In this document: piece by piece, positions 1 to 8,321 of the stretch
How positions within the stretch are numbered: the stretch's first letter is position 1
Layout: each line of letters begins with the position of its first letter
Assembly (NCBI RefSeq): GCF_016741875.1
Contig: NZ_JAERRF010000009.1
Location: 370,922-434,921, forward strand
Direction of reading: 5' to 3'
Length of the DNA stretch: 64,000 nucleotides
From: Streptomyces coffeae
GTDB lineage: Bacteria > Actinomycetota > Actinomycetes > Streptomycetales > Streptomycetaceae
Notes under the pieces: model-generated
Databases searched by the model: none
What the model was told of the DNA's origin: nothing
Seen by the model: only the letters and a program-made list of their open reading frames with translations
Program-made: the position numbers and the translations under genes

Positions 1-528
1 GCCGTGTGGTGCGAAGCGGAGCTGGAGTTCGAGGGCGAGGTTGCCGCTCTGGCTGAGCAGGGCGATCCCGCCGGGGGTGAAGGTGTCGGAGGCGAGGAAG
101 AGGTCGGTGGTGTTGTCGGCGACGCCCAGGCAGTTGGGGCCGACCATCACGGCGCCCGCGGCACGCACCCGTTCGGCGACCACGCGCTGGCGTTCGCGTC
201 CGGCGGCGCCGGTCTCGGCGAAGCCCGCGGTGATGGCGACGATCGCGCGGGCCCCGCAGGCCAGGGCCTCATCGACGGCGGCCTCGAACCCGGCGGCGGG
301 CACCGAGACCACGGCCAGGTCGACGGGTGCGCCGATCGCCCGGATGCTGGGTGCCACGGTGCGGCCCAGGACCGTTCCGCCACGGCGGTTGACGAGGTGG
401 ACGGGACGCCGGTGGTCCGCCCGTACGGCCTGGGAGGCGATGGCGTGACCGTACTTGGCGGGGTCGTCGCTGGCTCCGACGACCGCCACGGACACGGGGT
501 CGAAGAGGGCTGTCAGATCGCGTCCCAT
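1..528 (-). CDS. ADP-forming acyl-CoA ligase, CoA-binding N-terminal part (cut by the window edge)
   Basis: Reading leftward from an ATG at 528, 176 codons stay open to the window edge. The translation begins MGRDLTALFDPVSVAVVGAS, the usual opening of the Rossmann CoA-binding domain of NDP-forming acetate/succinyl-CoA ligases. It continues through conserved stretches such as VGPNCLGV and LLSQSGNLA. In this family the enzyme makes or cleaves an acyl-CoA thioester coupled to ADP/ATP. Its start overlaps the ferredoxin stop (TGATG), so it is the fourth gene of a leftward operon that also holds a NuoF-like protein. In context it may activate the acid released by amine catabolism, which is inference. 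The C-terminal ATP-grasp part, if present, lies outside the window. Confidence 0.8.
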   Translation of the reverse strand, partial: MGRDLTALFDPVSVAVVGASDDPAKYGHAIASQAVRADHRRPVHLVNRRGGTVLGRTVAPSIRAIGAPVDLAVVSVPAAGFEAAVDEALACGARAIVAITAGFAETGAAGRERQRVVAERVRAAGAVMVGPNCLGVADNTTDLFLASDTFTPGGIALLSQSGNLALELQLRFAPHG

Positions 529-719
529 CACTTCACCAGCCGCAGTGCGGAGTTGGGGCAGACGGCGACGGCTTCGGCCGCGGCTTCCTCCGAACCCTCG
601 GGCACGGTGGTCACGGTCAGCTGGGCGTAGCCCCATTCGTCGATGTCGATGAAGCCGGGGGCGGGTTCCTGGCACAGGCCGTAGCCCTGGCAGCGGGTGG
701 AGTCCAGCAGCAGTTTCAT
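528..719 (-). CDS. Small [3Fe-4S]-type ferredoxin
   Basis: This 63-residue protein begins MKLLLDSTRC and has Cys10, Cys16 and Cys54 followed by Pro. That CxxxxxC...CP layout with three ligands is typical of the single-cluster ferredoxins that serve P450s and oxygenases in actinomycetes. A longer upstream reading exists, but the ATG at 719 has a GAAAGG ribosome site and fits the family length. It lies 88 bases after the NuoF-like gene and overlaps the next gene by TGATG. The likely role is cytoplasmic electron carriage between the NuoF-like flavoprotein and the Rieske oxygenase encoded divergently. The family call is firm; the partner assignment is inferred from proximity. Confidence 0.85.
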   Translation of the reverse strand: MKLLLDSTRCQGYGLCQEPAPGFIDIDEWGYAQLTVTTVPEGSEEAAAEAVAVCPNSALRLVK

Positions 720-807
720 GGCGGGGTCCTTTCGGGGGCGCGCGCCGACGGCGGGGGCGCTGGAGTTTCTGCGGGGGACGCTGGTGTTTTCCTTCGGTGA
801 CGCGACG

Positions 808-2043
808 TCAGGGGACGGCGACCACAAGGCGGTTGCCGTCAAGGGGTGGTGCGGCGGAGCAGACGGCGCAGGGGGTGTCCTGGTGGTCGCTCACCCGGTC
901 CGGGAAGTGCGTGAGGAGGGTGGCGGCGATGCGCGCCGCGGCGTCGAGGAGTCCGCAGGCGCCGCGGCCGGGCAGCTGGGTGGACCAGCGCAGCAGCTTG
1001 GCGGTGTCCTCCTCGCCGTTCTCGCAGCGGGCCACCGCGGCGAGGGTCTCGGCCAGCGCCCGGGTTCCGGAGACACAGACGCCGCACTGGCGGGCGCTCT
1101 GCGCGGCGAGATATCCGGCGGCGTCGGCGGCGGCCGCGACCGGGCAGTCCTCGGGAGCCAGGAAGTGCAGTGCGCCGCATCCCAGCGCGCCGCCCGCGGC
1201 CGCGAGTTCATCGTGGTCGAGCCGCAGATCGGACCAGCCCGCGCCGTGCACGCCACCGAACAGGCCGCCGAGCAGGACCGCGGGGGCCCTGCCGTGCCCT
1301 GACAGATCGGCGAGGGTCTTGAGATGGGTGCCCGCGGGCGCCTCGACGAGCACCGGTTCGCTCCCCGGCCCGGCGATGGTGACGAGGTGGGTGGTGGCCA
1401 CCGCTGCCACGGCGTCGGGGTGCGAGGTGAGCAGGGCGATACGGGCCAGGGTCTCCACGTTGGCGACGAGGGTGGGGGCGCCGCCGACCCCGCGTTCGAA
1501 GGGGCGCGGGGGTTTGGCGGTGGGCAGCGCGGGCCCGCCGTCGATACGGCGCACCACGGCGCTCTCCTCCCCCGCCACATAGGTGTGCTCGGTGACCACG
1601 ACCTCGACGGGCACCTCGGGGGGCCGTTCGGTGAGCGCGCGGCGGACCGCCGCCTCGGCCGCCGGGTCGGCGAGGTAGACATGGCCGCGGTGGGCGCCGG
1701 TGATGGCCGCCGCGAGCCGCAGACCGTCCAGGACCAGGTGCGGCCGGTGGCGCAGCAGCCAGCGGTCCTTGACGGAGCCGGGTTCGCCCTCTTCACCGTT
1801 GGCGACGACGACGGTGTCCCCGGGGGCGTCCCGTACGGTGCGGAGTTTGACCGCGGCGGGGAATCCGGCGCCGCCGCGGCCGCGCAGCCCCGCGGTGGCG
1901 ATCCGCTCCAGCAGTCGGTCCGGGGCGGGGACGGGGGCGTATCCGCCGGCCGCGCGGTAGCGGGGGAGGTCTTCGCCTCCGGGTGGTTGCGGGGTGAGAA
2001 CGGTGGGCTGTCCCTGAGGGGTCAGAGAGAGGATGCCGGTCAT
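808..2043 (-). CDS. NuoF-like FMN/NADH oxidoreductase (diaphorase-type)
   Basis: The protein has 411 residues and resembles the NuoF/HoxF NADH-dehydrogenase subunit. It shows the FMN/NADH loop GLRGRGGAGF (about 52-61) and the NGEEGEPGSVKDR segment (82-94). The usual ESCGxCxPCR cluster motif is altered: it reads QCGVCVSGTR (Cys320, Cys323) with a further Cys340. The third closely spaced ligand is missing, while an additional CAVC pair sits near the end (Cys392, Cys395). No other complex I subunit is adjacent, so it is more likely a stand-alone NADH:ferredoxin reductase than part of complex I. Its ATG overlaps the stop of the upstream 138-residue protein (ATGA), and the ferredoxin gene follows. 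It probably feeds electrons to the divergent Rieske oxygenase, which is inference. Confidence 0.8.
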   Translation of the reverse strand: MTGILSLTPQGQPTVLTPQPPGGEDLPRYRAAGGYAPVPAPDRLLERIATAGLRGRGGAGFPAAVKLRTVRDAPGDTVVVANGEEGEPGSVKDRWLLRHRPHLVLDGLRLAAAITGAHRGHVYLADPAAEAAVRRALTERPPEVPVEVVVTEHTYVAGEESAVVRRIDGGPALPTAKPPRPFERGVGGAPTLVANVETLARIALLTSHPDAVAAVATTHLVTIAGPGSEPVLVEAPAGTHLKTLADLSGHGRAPAVLLGGLFGGVHGAGWSDLRLDHDELAAAGGALGCGALHFLAPEDCPVAAAADAAGYLAAQSARQCGVCVSGTRALAETLAAVARCENGEEDTAKLLRWSTQLPGRGACGLLDAAARIAATLLTHFPDRVSDHQDTPCAVCSAAPPLDGNRLVVAVP

Positions 2044-2456
2044 ACGGCGGCTCCCTTGTCGGCGCGGTTTCTGAGCCGGAGCACCGCTTGTTCCAGTGCC
2101 TGCCGCTGCGGGGCGGCGCGTTCGTATCCGGCCCCGGGCAGGCCGATGAGCATCCGGTGGTGGTCGAGGACAACCTCGCCCGCCACCAGTGCCGCGGTCG
2201 TCGCGGCGGCGGTTCCTTCGGCGTCGGCCGCTTCGGCGGCCTCGACGACCAGTGCGGTGACTTCGGCGAGATAACCGAGCCAGCCGCGCTGGGTGCCGCG
2301 CAGGATCAGGCGTTCGACCCTGCGGCGTTCCGCCGTGGTCAGCGCTGCCCGGGAGAGGTCGGCCGGGCGGGTGCGCAGGGCGGCAACCGCGGCGGGCAGT
2401 TCTCGTTCGGGCTCGGGGGTGAGGCCGAGCCAGACCAGGCTTCGACGACCGCTCAT
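2040..2456 (-). CDS. Unknown 138-residue helical protein, first gene of the NuoF/ferredoxin operon
   Basis: I do not recognise this protein. It begins MSGRRSLVWLGLTPEPEREL, is rich in Ala, Glu and Arg, contains no cysteine and looks wholly alpha-helical. It is therefore not NuoE, the usual NuoF partner. An open frame continues upstream to 2702, but its extra part is Pro/Arg-rich and composition shifts at the ATG at 2456, so I chose that start. Its stop overlaps the start of the NuoF-like gene (ATGA), which argues for translational coupling. It may be an assembly or scaffold partner of the flavoprotein; nothing in the sequence proves this. Confidence 0.6.
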   Translation of the reverse strand: MSGRRSLVWLGLTPEPERELPAAVAALRTRPADLSRAALTTAERRRVERLILRGTQRGWLGYLAEVTALVVEAAEAADAEGTAAATTAALVAGEVVLDHHRMLIGLPGAGYERAAPQRQALEQAVLRLRNRADKGAAV

Positions 2457-2728
2457 GCGTGCCTCCGGGGGGCGGGGACATCTCGTCCCCGTGGGGTCGG
2501 CGGGGCGGGTAGGGGTGCGGTGAAGGGGGGAAGCGGGGGCGGCGGTGGCTCCGGGGGCCGGTACGGCGCGGACGGAGTTCCGCGAGGCGCGGGCCGGTCT
2601 CGGGGGCGGTCCGCGCGGACCTGTGGGGATCGGGCCCGCTCCGGGTGGCTCGGACCTGCTGATGCGCAGGTGCCCGGACGGGACCACGGGTGTGCTGGGC
2701 AAGCCGGGTGCGGCCTGCCGCGAGTAGA

Positions 2729-2748
2729 CTAACTAACTAGTTAGTCAG
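2729..2748. promoter_or_regulatory. Operator palindrome 1 (TetR-type)
   Basis: CTAACTAACTAGTTAGTCAG is a 20-bp inverted repeat with one mismatch between the arms; the inner 14 bp (2732-2745) are a perfect palindrome. It shares both arms with the copy at 2786-2805. The size and symmetry suit a TetR-family dimer. No TetR gene is adjacent within the window. Confidence 0.7.
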
Positions 2749-2785
2749 CCGACAAGCCTTGACAGCACCCCGAGGCCCCCGCACT

Positions 2786-2805
2786 CTGACTAACCAATTA
2801 GTCAG
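2786..2805. promoter_or_regulatory. Operator palindrome 2 (TetR-type)
   Basis: CTGACTAACCAATTAGTCAG has perfect 8-bp arms around a CCAA centre. Its centre lies 57 bp from that of the first palindrome, and the TTAGTCAG arm is identical in the two copies. It lies about 100 bases upstream of the Rieske oxygenase start, as expected for local repression. Confidence 0.7.
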
Positions 2806-2904
2806 CGAGGTTCACGGCCCGGCCTGAATCAGCCGCCCGCCCGACCCCGCGCAGCCTCAGCCTCACCACCCATCGCCGCCCGTCGCGGCGTGGAGGAGGA
2901 TCCG

Positions 2905-4101
2905 ATGCAGCCCCCGATCACCCCGGCACCCGCCATCTCACCGGCGCCGCCGGGCAAGCCCCTGGAGCACCCCGGGGAAGCTCTCCCCGCGCGCCACTAC
3001 ACCGACCCGGACATCGCCACGGCCGAGACCGACCGCATCTTCGCCCGGTCCTGGCAGCTGGTCTGTCATGAGTCCGATCTGCCCGGCCCCGGCGCCCGTC
3101 TGGCCGCCACCGTGGCGGGACGGAGCGTGCTGGTCGTGCGCACCACCGACGGCGGCCTCGCCGCCCACCTCAATGCCTGCCGTCACCGCGGCACCCGGCT
3201 GGTCACCGCGCCCGAGCCCTCGGGCAAGGCGATCCGCTGCCCCTACCACGGATGGACCTACAAGCTGGACGGAACGCTGGTCGGCGCCCCCGAGGCCCGC
3301 CAGATCCCCTGCCTGGACAAACCCCGCCTCGGGCTGCGCCCGGCCAAGGTGGAGTCGTTCCTGGGGTTCGTCTTCGTCAACCTCGACCTCGACGCCGTAC
3401 CGCTCGCCGAGAGCTGTGCCGGTCTGGCGAAGGCCATCGGCCACTACGCCGGGGCCGACCTCGTGCCCGTCGGCAAGCACCGCATCCACGACCTGGACAC
3501 CGCCGAGCAGCAGAACGCCAACTGGAAAGTCATCGTCGACAACTATCTCGAGGGCTACCACGTTCCCGTGGCCCATCCCGCACTGATGCGGCTGCTCGAC
3601 TATCAGGCGTACACGGTCGACGTCCAGGAGTCGTACGTACTCTTCGAGTCCCCCCTGCGCGACAAGCCGTCCTCGAACTGGACCGAACGCCTCTACCAGC
3701 GGCTCGCCACCCCCATGCCCGGTCTGACCGAGGAGAAGGACCGGCGGGTCTGGCGCTATGCGGTGATCTACCCGAACACGCTCATCGACTTCTACCCTGA
3801 CCACGTGCTCGCGTGGACCGCTCTTCCCACCGCCCAGGACCGGGCGGCGATCCCCGGTGCCTTCTACACCCGGCACGGCGAGAGCGTGCGCACCCGGCTG
3901 GCCCGGCGGCTGAACATCCACATCGGATGGGTCACCAACGACGAGGACGCCGAACTGGTCGAGCGGGTCCAGGCGGGAATGTCGACACCCGGCTTCGAAC
4001 CGGGACCGCTCTCGCGCCGCGAGGCCGCCGTCGGCTGGTTCGCCGACCGGATCAGGGCCGACCTCGACGCGGACACCGGCCGGGGCGGGGACGGCGCGTG
4101 A
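2905..4101 (+). CDS. Rieske non-heme iron oxygenase, alpha subunit (amine/betaine oxygenase type)
   Basis: The product has 398 residues from the ATG at 2905, which follows a strong GGAGGAGGA site; an in-frame GTG at 2890 is less likely because the site would lie inside the gene. The N-terminal Rieske domain has Cys92-x-His94 and Cys112-x2-His115 (ACRHRG, RCPYHGW). The catalytic domain has NWKVIVDNYLEGYHVPVAHP with the iron ligands His219 and His224. The pattern matches choline/betaine/carnitine-type monooxygenases and other ring-hydroxylating-type oxygenases. Such enzymes hydroxylate or N-dealkylate small substrates using electrons from a reductase. The NuoF-like and ferredoxin genes next door are good electron donors, and the polyamine importer downstream suggests an amine substrate. 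The exact substrate is not visible. Confidence 0.85.
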   Translation: MQPPITPAPAISPAPPGKPLEHPGEALPARHYTDPDIATAETDRIFARSWQLVCHESDLPGPGARLAATVAGRSVLVVRTTDGGLAAHLNACRHRGTRLVTAPEPSGKAIRCPYHGWTYKLDGTLVGAPEARQIPCLDKPRLGLRPAKVESFLGFVFVNLDLDAVPLAESCAGLAKAIGHYAGADLVPVGKHRIHDLDTAEQQNANWKVIVDNYLEGYHVPVAHPALMRLLDYQAYTVDVQESYVLFESPLRDKPSSNWTERLYQRLATPMPGLTEEKDRRVWRYAVIYPNTLIDFYPDHVLAWTALPTAQDRAAIPGAFYTRHGESVRTRLARRLNIHIGWVTNDEDAELVERVQAGMSTPGFEPGPLSRREAAVGWFADRIRADLDADTGRGGDGA

Positions 4102-4287
4102 ACGGCCGCCCGCCGGCCGCCGTGCCGGCCACGCACCCCGCGCCCCTCCCGACGGTCTTAACCCCGCTCCGCTGAGACACCCGCTGTCATTCCCAGACCG
4201 GATCACTACGGAGACAGGGCCTCCGTGAGCCGCCCCCGCCCGGTCCTGCCCTGGAGCTGTGCCCTTGCTCAACGGAGAGGACGTTCC

Positions 4288-5421
4288 ATGTCCCCCGAGG
4301 TACCTCCACCCTCCCGGCGCACGATGCTGCGCGCAGGCGCCTTCGGCCTGCTCGGCGCGGCCGGCGCCCCGCTCAGCGGCTGCGGGTTCATGCCCGCCAA
4401 AGCCCCCGACGAACATGCGCTGGCCCCGGTGCGCGCACGCGTCGACGGCGATCTCGTCTACTTCAACTGGGCCGACTTCGTCGACCCCTCGGTCTTCAAG
4501 GGCTTCGAGAAGGAGTACGGCGTCAAAGTCATCCAGTCGAACTTCGACTCGATGGAAGGCATGGTGGCCAAGCTCAACGCCGGCAATCGCTACGACATCG
4601 TCTTCCCCACCGCCAAATGGGCCCAGCGCCTGGTCCGGGGCGGCCGGCTCCGCCGGATCGACCACTCCCACCTCACCAACGCACACGCCGTCTTCGGCAA
4701 GCACTCCTATTTCGCCGACCCCTGGTACGACCCCGGCTCCGCGCACACCGTCCCCTTCACCGCCTACAAGACCGGCATCGGCTGGCGCCGCGACCGGATC
4801 GGCGATCTGACCGGGTCCTGGAAGGACCTCTGGAACGACCGGGCCAGGGGCAAGGTGTTCCTGCTGGACGACCGTGACGAGGTGCTCGGCATGGGCGCCC
4901 TCCAGCTCGGCCTGGACGTCAGCACCGGCGACACCGGCGACCTGGACCGCATCACGTCCTCACTGGCGAGCCTCCGTCCGCGGCTGCGCGGCTTCTCCAG
5001 CGACAGCTACAACAATCTGCTCAACGGCAACGCGGTGATGACCCAGGCCTGGAGCGGCGACATGGCCGCCATGCTCAACCAGGCCAAGGACCCGTCGGTC
5101 TTCGGCTTCCAGGCCCCCAAGGAGGGCACACCGATCAACTCCGACTGCTACGCCATCCCGTGGAACGCGCGCCACCCCGGCACCGCGATGCTCTTCATCG
5201 ACTACATGCTCCGGCCGGAGAACGTGAAGAAGAACATCGAGTACATCGGCTACCCCATGCCGGTGGCCGGTTCCGAGGACACCTACCGGGCCCTGGTCAA
5301 ACCGTTCCCGGAGTGCGTGGTGACCGAGGACGACCTCACGGCGGACCTGTTCTTCCGCAACGGCAGCCGTGCCGAGGAAGACGCCCGCGACACCGCCTGG
5401 ACCCATGTGAAGGCGGGCTGA
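4288..5421 (+). CDS. potD: Polyamine-type ABC transporter, substrate-binding lipoprotein (PotD-like)
   Basis: The 377-residue product starts at the ATG at 4288, which has a GGAGAG site; a GTG 63 bases earlier would only add a tail before the signal. The N-terminus has a twin arginine (SRRTMLRAGAF) followed by a lipobox LSGC (Cys32), so it is probably a Tat-exported lipoprotein. The mature part begins VYFNWADFVDPSVFKGFEKE, typical of PotD/PotF spermidine/putrescine-binding proteins. It should capture the amine outside the membrane and hand it to the PotB/PotC channel encoded immediately after it. Only one base separates its stop from potB. Confidence 0.88.
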   Translation: MSPEVPPPSRRTMLRAGAFGLLGAAGAPLSGCGFMPAKAPDEHALAPVRARVDGDLVYFNWADFVDPSVFKGFEKEYGVKVIQSNFDSMEGMVAKLNAGNRYDIVFPTAKWAQRLVRGGRLRRIDHSHLTNAHAVFGKHSYFADPWYDPGSAHTVPFTAYKTGIGWRRDRIGDLTGSWKDLWNDRARGKVFLLDDRDEVLGMGALQLGLDVSTGDTGDLDRITSSLASLRPRLRGFSSDSYNNLLNGNAVMTQAWSGDMAAMLNQAKDPSVFGFQAPKEGTPINSDCYAIPWNARHPGTAMLFIDYMLRPENVKKNIEYIGYPMPVAGSEDTYRALVKPFPECVVTEDDLTADLFFRNGSRAEEDARDTAWTHVKAG

Positions 5422-5422
5422 C

Positions 5423-6319
5423 ATGACACTCCCCCATCTCTCCCGCATCCGCCGACGCGCCCGCCGCGCCAACGGCACCCGCATCTGGACCTGGTTCATG
5501 CTCCCCGGCACCCTCTGGATGACCGGCTTCCTGATCGCCTCCCTGCTGCTGGTCGCCGTGCTGGCCGTCGGCACCACCGACAGCCTCGGCAACCCCCGCT
5601 TCGGGTTCGACCTCAGCAGCATCCGGGCCCTCACCGACCCCGCCTACTCCCAAGTCCTGCTGCGCTCCCTCGGCTACTCCGTACTGACCTGCGTGATCTG
5701 CCTGGTGGTCGCCTACCCCGTGGCGTACACCATCGCCCTGCACGGCGGACGCTTCAAGAACGCGATGATCGCCGCGATCGTGGTGCCGTTCTTCGCCAAC
5801 TACCTGGTGCGGATGTACGGCTGGTCGGTGGTGCTCTCCGACGACGGTCCCCTGCTGAAGGCGCTGCGCGACATCGGTCTCGCCGACTCCGGCACAAGGA
5901 TCCTCAACACCGGTGCGGGGGTGGTCGCGGGCCTCGTCTACGGATTTGTGGTCTTCATGATCATCCCGCTGTACGCCGCCCTGGAACGGCTGGACGTCTC
6001 GTTGATCGAAGCCGGGCGGGACCTGTACGGCGGTCCCCTGCGCACCTTCTTCTTCGTCACCCTCCCGGCCACCCGCCAGGGCGCGGCGGCCGGACTGGTC
6101 CTGGTCTTCCTGCCCGCCATGGGCGACTTCGTCAGCGCACAGCTGATGGGCGGCCCGGACCAGATCATGATCGGCAACCTCATTCAGGACAAGTTCTTCC
6201 AGGGCCAGAACTGGCCGCTGGGATCGGCGCTCACGATGATGCTGATGCTCGTGCTGCTGATCGGCATGCTCGGCTATCTCCGGCGCACCCGCAAGGACGA
6301 AGCGGAGGCCCGCCGATGA
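5423..6319 (+). CDS. potB: Polyamine-type ABC transporter permease (PotB-like)
   Basis: This 298-residue membrane protein shows about six hydrophobic segments and the cytoplasmic EAA loop around ERLDVSLIEAGRDLYGG. A basic leader (RRRARRANG) precedes the first segment. It forms half of the membrane channel with PotC. The start overlaps nothing but lies one base after potD, and its end overlaps potC by ATGA, so the two are co-translated. Confidence 0.88.
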   Translation: MTLPHLSRIRRRARRANGTRIWTWFMLPGTLWMTGFLIASLLLVAVLAVGTTDSLGNPRFGFDLSSIRALTDPAYSQVLLRSLGYSVLTCVICLVVAYPVAYTIALHGGRFKNAMIAAIVVPFFANYLVRMYGWSVVLSDDGPLLKALRDIGLADSGTRILNTGAGVVAGLVYGFVVFMIIPLYAALERLDVSLIEAGRDLYGGPLRTFFFVTLPATRQGAAAGLVLVFLPAMGDFVSAQLMGGPDQIMIGNLIQDKFFQGQNWPLGSALTMMLMLVLLIGMLGYLRRTRKDEAEARR

Positions 6320-7200
6320 CCCTGTTGCGTACGCCCACCACCGGTGCCGCCACGGACGCTGCGCGTTCCCGGACCCGGAGGCGCCGTGGACGCGCCGACC
6401 GCAGGCCGCGTCTGGCCCTCTCCGTCACGGTGCTGTTCTTCGCCCTGCTGTATCTGCCCATCGCCGTGGTGGTGCTGTTCTCCTTCAACACACAGAAGTC
6501 CCTGACCGTCTTCGACGGCTTCAGTCTGCGCTGGTACCGGGCCTTCTTCCACGACGACGTCCTGATCTCCTCACTGGGCACCAGCCTGCGGATCTCGCTG
6601 GTCGCCATGGTGGGTTCGGTCCTGCTCGGGGCGGCGCTGGCGCTCGGCCTGGTGCGCTGCCGGACGCGGCTCGGCTCGGTGGCGGGTCTGGTCATGCTGG
6701 TGCCGCTGATCACGCCGGAGATCGTCACCGGTGTGGCGTCCATGCTCCTGTTCAAGGGCCTGGGGATGACGCTGTCGACGGCCACCGTGATGCTCTCGGA
6801 GATCACCTTCTCCATCTCCTACGTCACGGTGATCCTGCGCTCCCGGGTCGCGGCGCTCAACCCCGAGGTGGAGGAGGCCGCGATGGACCTCGGCGCCACC
6901 CGCTGGCAGGCGGTACGGCTGGTGACGCTCCCGGCCCTGGTGCCCACCGTGCTCGCCTGCTCGGTGCTGATCTTCGCGCTGGTCTTCGACGACTTCGTCC
7001 TCGCCTACTTCACCACCGGTGTCGAGCCGCAGCCGCTGTCCGTGCGGATCTACTCCGCGATCCGCTTCGGGGTGCAGCCCACCATCAACGCCGTGGGCAC
7101 GCTGATGCTCGCCGGGTCCATCGGCCTCATCGCCCTCGCCCTCTTCATTCCGCGCCTGTTCGGCCGCCGCGGCGGCCTCGATCTCCTTTCAGGGAAGTGA
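6316..7200 (+). CDS. potC: Polyamine-type ABC transporter permease (PotC-like)
   Basis: The 294-residue product has a basic N-terminus (RTRRRRGRADRR) and about six membrane segments. Its EAA loop reads LNPEVEEAAMDLGATRWQAV, a standard match to PotC/PotI. It is the second half of the importer channel, overlaps potB by ATGA and is followed after four bases by the ATPase gene. Family and role are clear; whether the solute is spermidine, putrescine or a quaternary amine is not. Confidence 0.88.
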   Translation: MTLLRTPTTGAATDAARSRTRRRRGRADRRPRLALSVTVLFFALLYLPIAVVVLFSFNTQKSLTVFDGFSLRWYRAFFHDDVLISSLGTSLRISLVAMVGSVLLGAALALGLVRCRTRLGSVAGLVMLVPLITPEIVTGVASMLLFKGLGMTLSTATVMLSEITFSISYVTVILRSRVAALNPEVEEAAMDLGATRWQAVRLVTLPALVPTVLACSVLIFALVFDDFVLAYFTTGVEPQPLSVRIYSAIRFGVQPTINAVGTLMLAGSIGLIALALFIPRLFGRRGGLDLLSGK

Positions 7201-7204
7201 CCCC

Positions 7205-8275
7205 ATGGACGCGACTCCCGCAGTCCGGCTCGACGGCGTCTCCAAGCAGTACGCGGACTCCTACGCCGTCCGTGACGTCAACCTCGACATCGCAGCGGGC
7301 CAGTTCTTCTCCCTGCTCGGCCCCTCGGGCTGCGGCAAGACCACCTCGCTGCGGATGATCGGCGGGTTCACCGACCCCACCGAGGGTGCGGTGCTGCTCG
7401 GCGGCGAGGACGTGACCGCGCTGCCGCCCAACAAGCGCAACGTCAACACCGTCTTCCAGAGCTACGCCCTCTTCGACCACCTCAGCATCGCCGACAACAT
7501 CGCCTTCGGACTCAAGCGCAAGGGCGTGGACCGGGCGGAGATCCGCCGACGGGTCGGCGAGATGCTGGAGCTGGTGCAGCTCAGCGGGCAGGCCCGCCGC
7601 AGGCCCCGTACCCTCTCCGGCGGTCAGCGCCAGCGGGTGGCACTCGCCCGCGCCCTGGTCAACCGTCCGGCCGTGCTGCTGCTGGACGAACCGCTGGCGG
7701 CCCTCGACCTGAAGCTGCGCCGCCAGATGCAGGTCGAGCTCAAGCAGATCCAGCGCGAGGTCGGTATCACCTTCGTCTTTGTCACCCACGACCAGGACGA
7801 GGCTCTGACCATGTCCGACCGGGTGGCGGTGATGAACGAGGGCCGTGTCGAACAGTGCGGCACCCCCGAGGATGTGTACGAGCACCCCACGAGCCGCTTC
7901 GTCGCCTCGTTCATGGGCACCTCCAACCTGATGGCGGGCACCTACCGGGACGGCGCGGTCGTCCTGGACCAGGGCCCCGCGCTCCCGGTCGGCCAGCGGG
8001 ACGGCATGAGCGACGGCACCACCGTCAGCATGTCCGTCCGCCCCGAGAAGATCTGGCTCTCCGACTTCGAACCGGGCATGGAAGTGCTGCGCGGTGTCAT
8101 CCGCGAGACCGTGTACTCCGGGCCGACCACCACCTATCTGATCGAACTCGCACCGGGGGTCACCCTGTCGGTGCTGGAGCAGAACACCGCGCGGGCCCGT
8201 ATGGAGGACCGCTGGATCGGCGGCGAGACGGTGGAGTTCGGATGGCGCCCCGAACACTGTCTCGTCCTCTCCTGA
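7205..8275 (+). CDS. potA: Polyamine-type ABC transporter ATPase (PotA-like)
   Basis: The 356-residue ATPase has a Walker A GPSGCGKTT (39-47), the signature LSGGQRQRVALARAL, Walker B LLLLDEPLAALD and the switch histidine in FVTHDQDEA. The last 120 residues form a TOBE-like domain. It energises uptake through PotB/PotC. The gene lies four bases after potC and 46 bases before the amine oxidase, consistent with one transcript for import and degradation. Confidence 0.9.
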   Translation: MDATPAVRLDGVSKQYADSYAVRDVNLDIAAGQFFSLLGPSGCGKTTSLRMIGGFTDPTEGAVLLGGEDVTALPPNKRNVNTVFQSYALFDHLSIADNIAFGLKRKGVDRAEIRRRVGEMLELVQLSGQARRRPRTLSGGQRQRVALARALVNRPAVLLLDEPLAALDLKLRRQMQVELKQIQREVGITFVFVTHDQDEALTMSDRVAVMNEGRVEQCGTPEDVYEHPTSRFVASFMGTSNLMAGTYRDGAVVLDQGPALPVGQRDGMSDGTTVSMSVRPEKIWLSDFEPGMEVLRGVIRETVYSGPTTTYLIELAPGVTLSVLEQNTARARMEDRWIGGETVEFGWRPEHCLVLS

Positions 8276-8321
8276 CCGCCCCACCCGCGCCCCGCGCGCA
8301 CCGAACGAAGGAACCGACGAG

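Larger units (their letters stand above)
2457..2904. promoter_or_regulatory. Divergent control region between the redox operon and the Rieske gene
   Basis: These roughly 450 bases hold no convincing gene. The left half (2457-2700) is GC-rich and open in several frames, without a recognisable protein. The part from 2720 to 2810 is much richer in AT and contains two palindromes, listed separately. It should contain the promoters of both the leftward redox operon and the rightward Rieske gene. Confidence 0.55.

Noticed and set aside
2938..4746. A 602-codon open frame antisense to the Rieske and potD genes
   Set aside because: Both sense genes have clear motifs and ribosome sites; the antisense frame has none.
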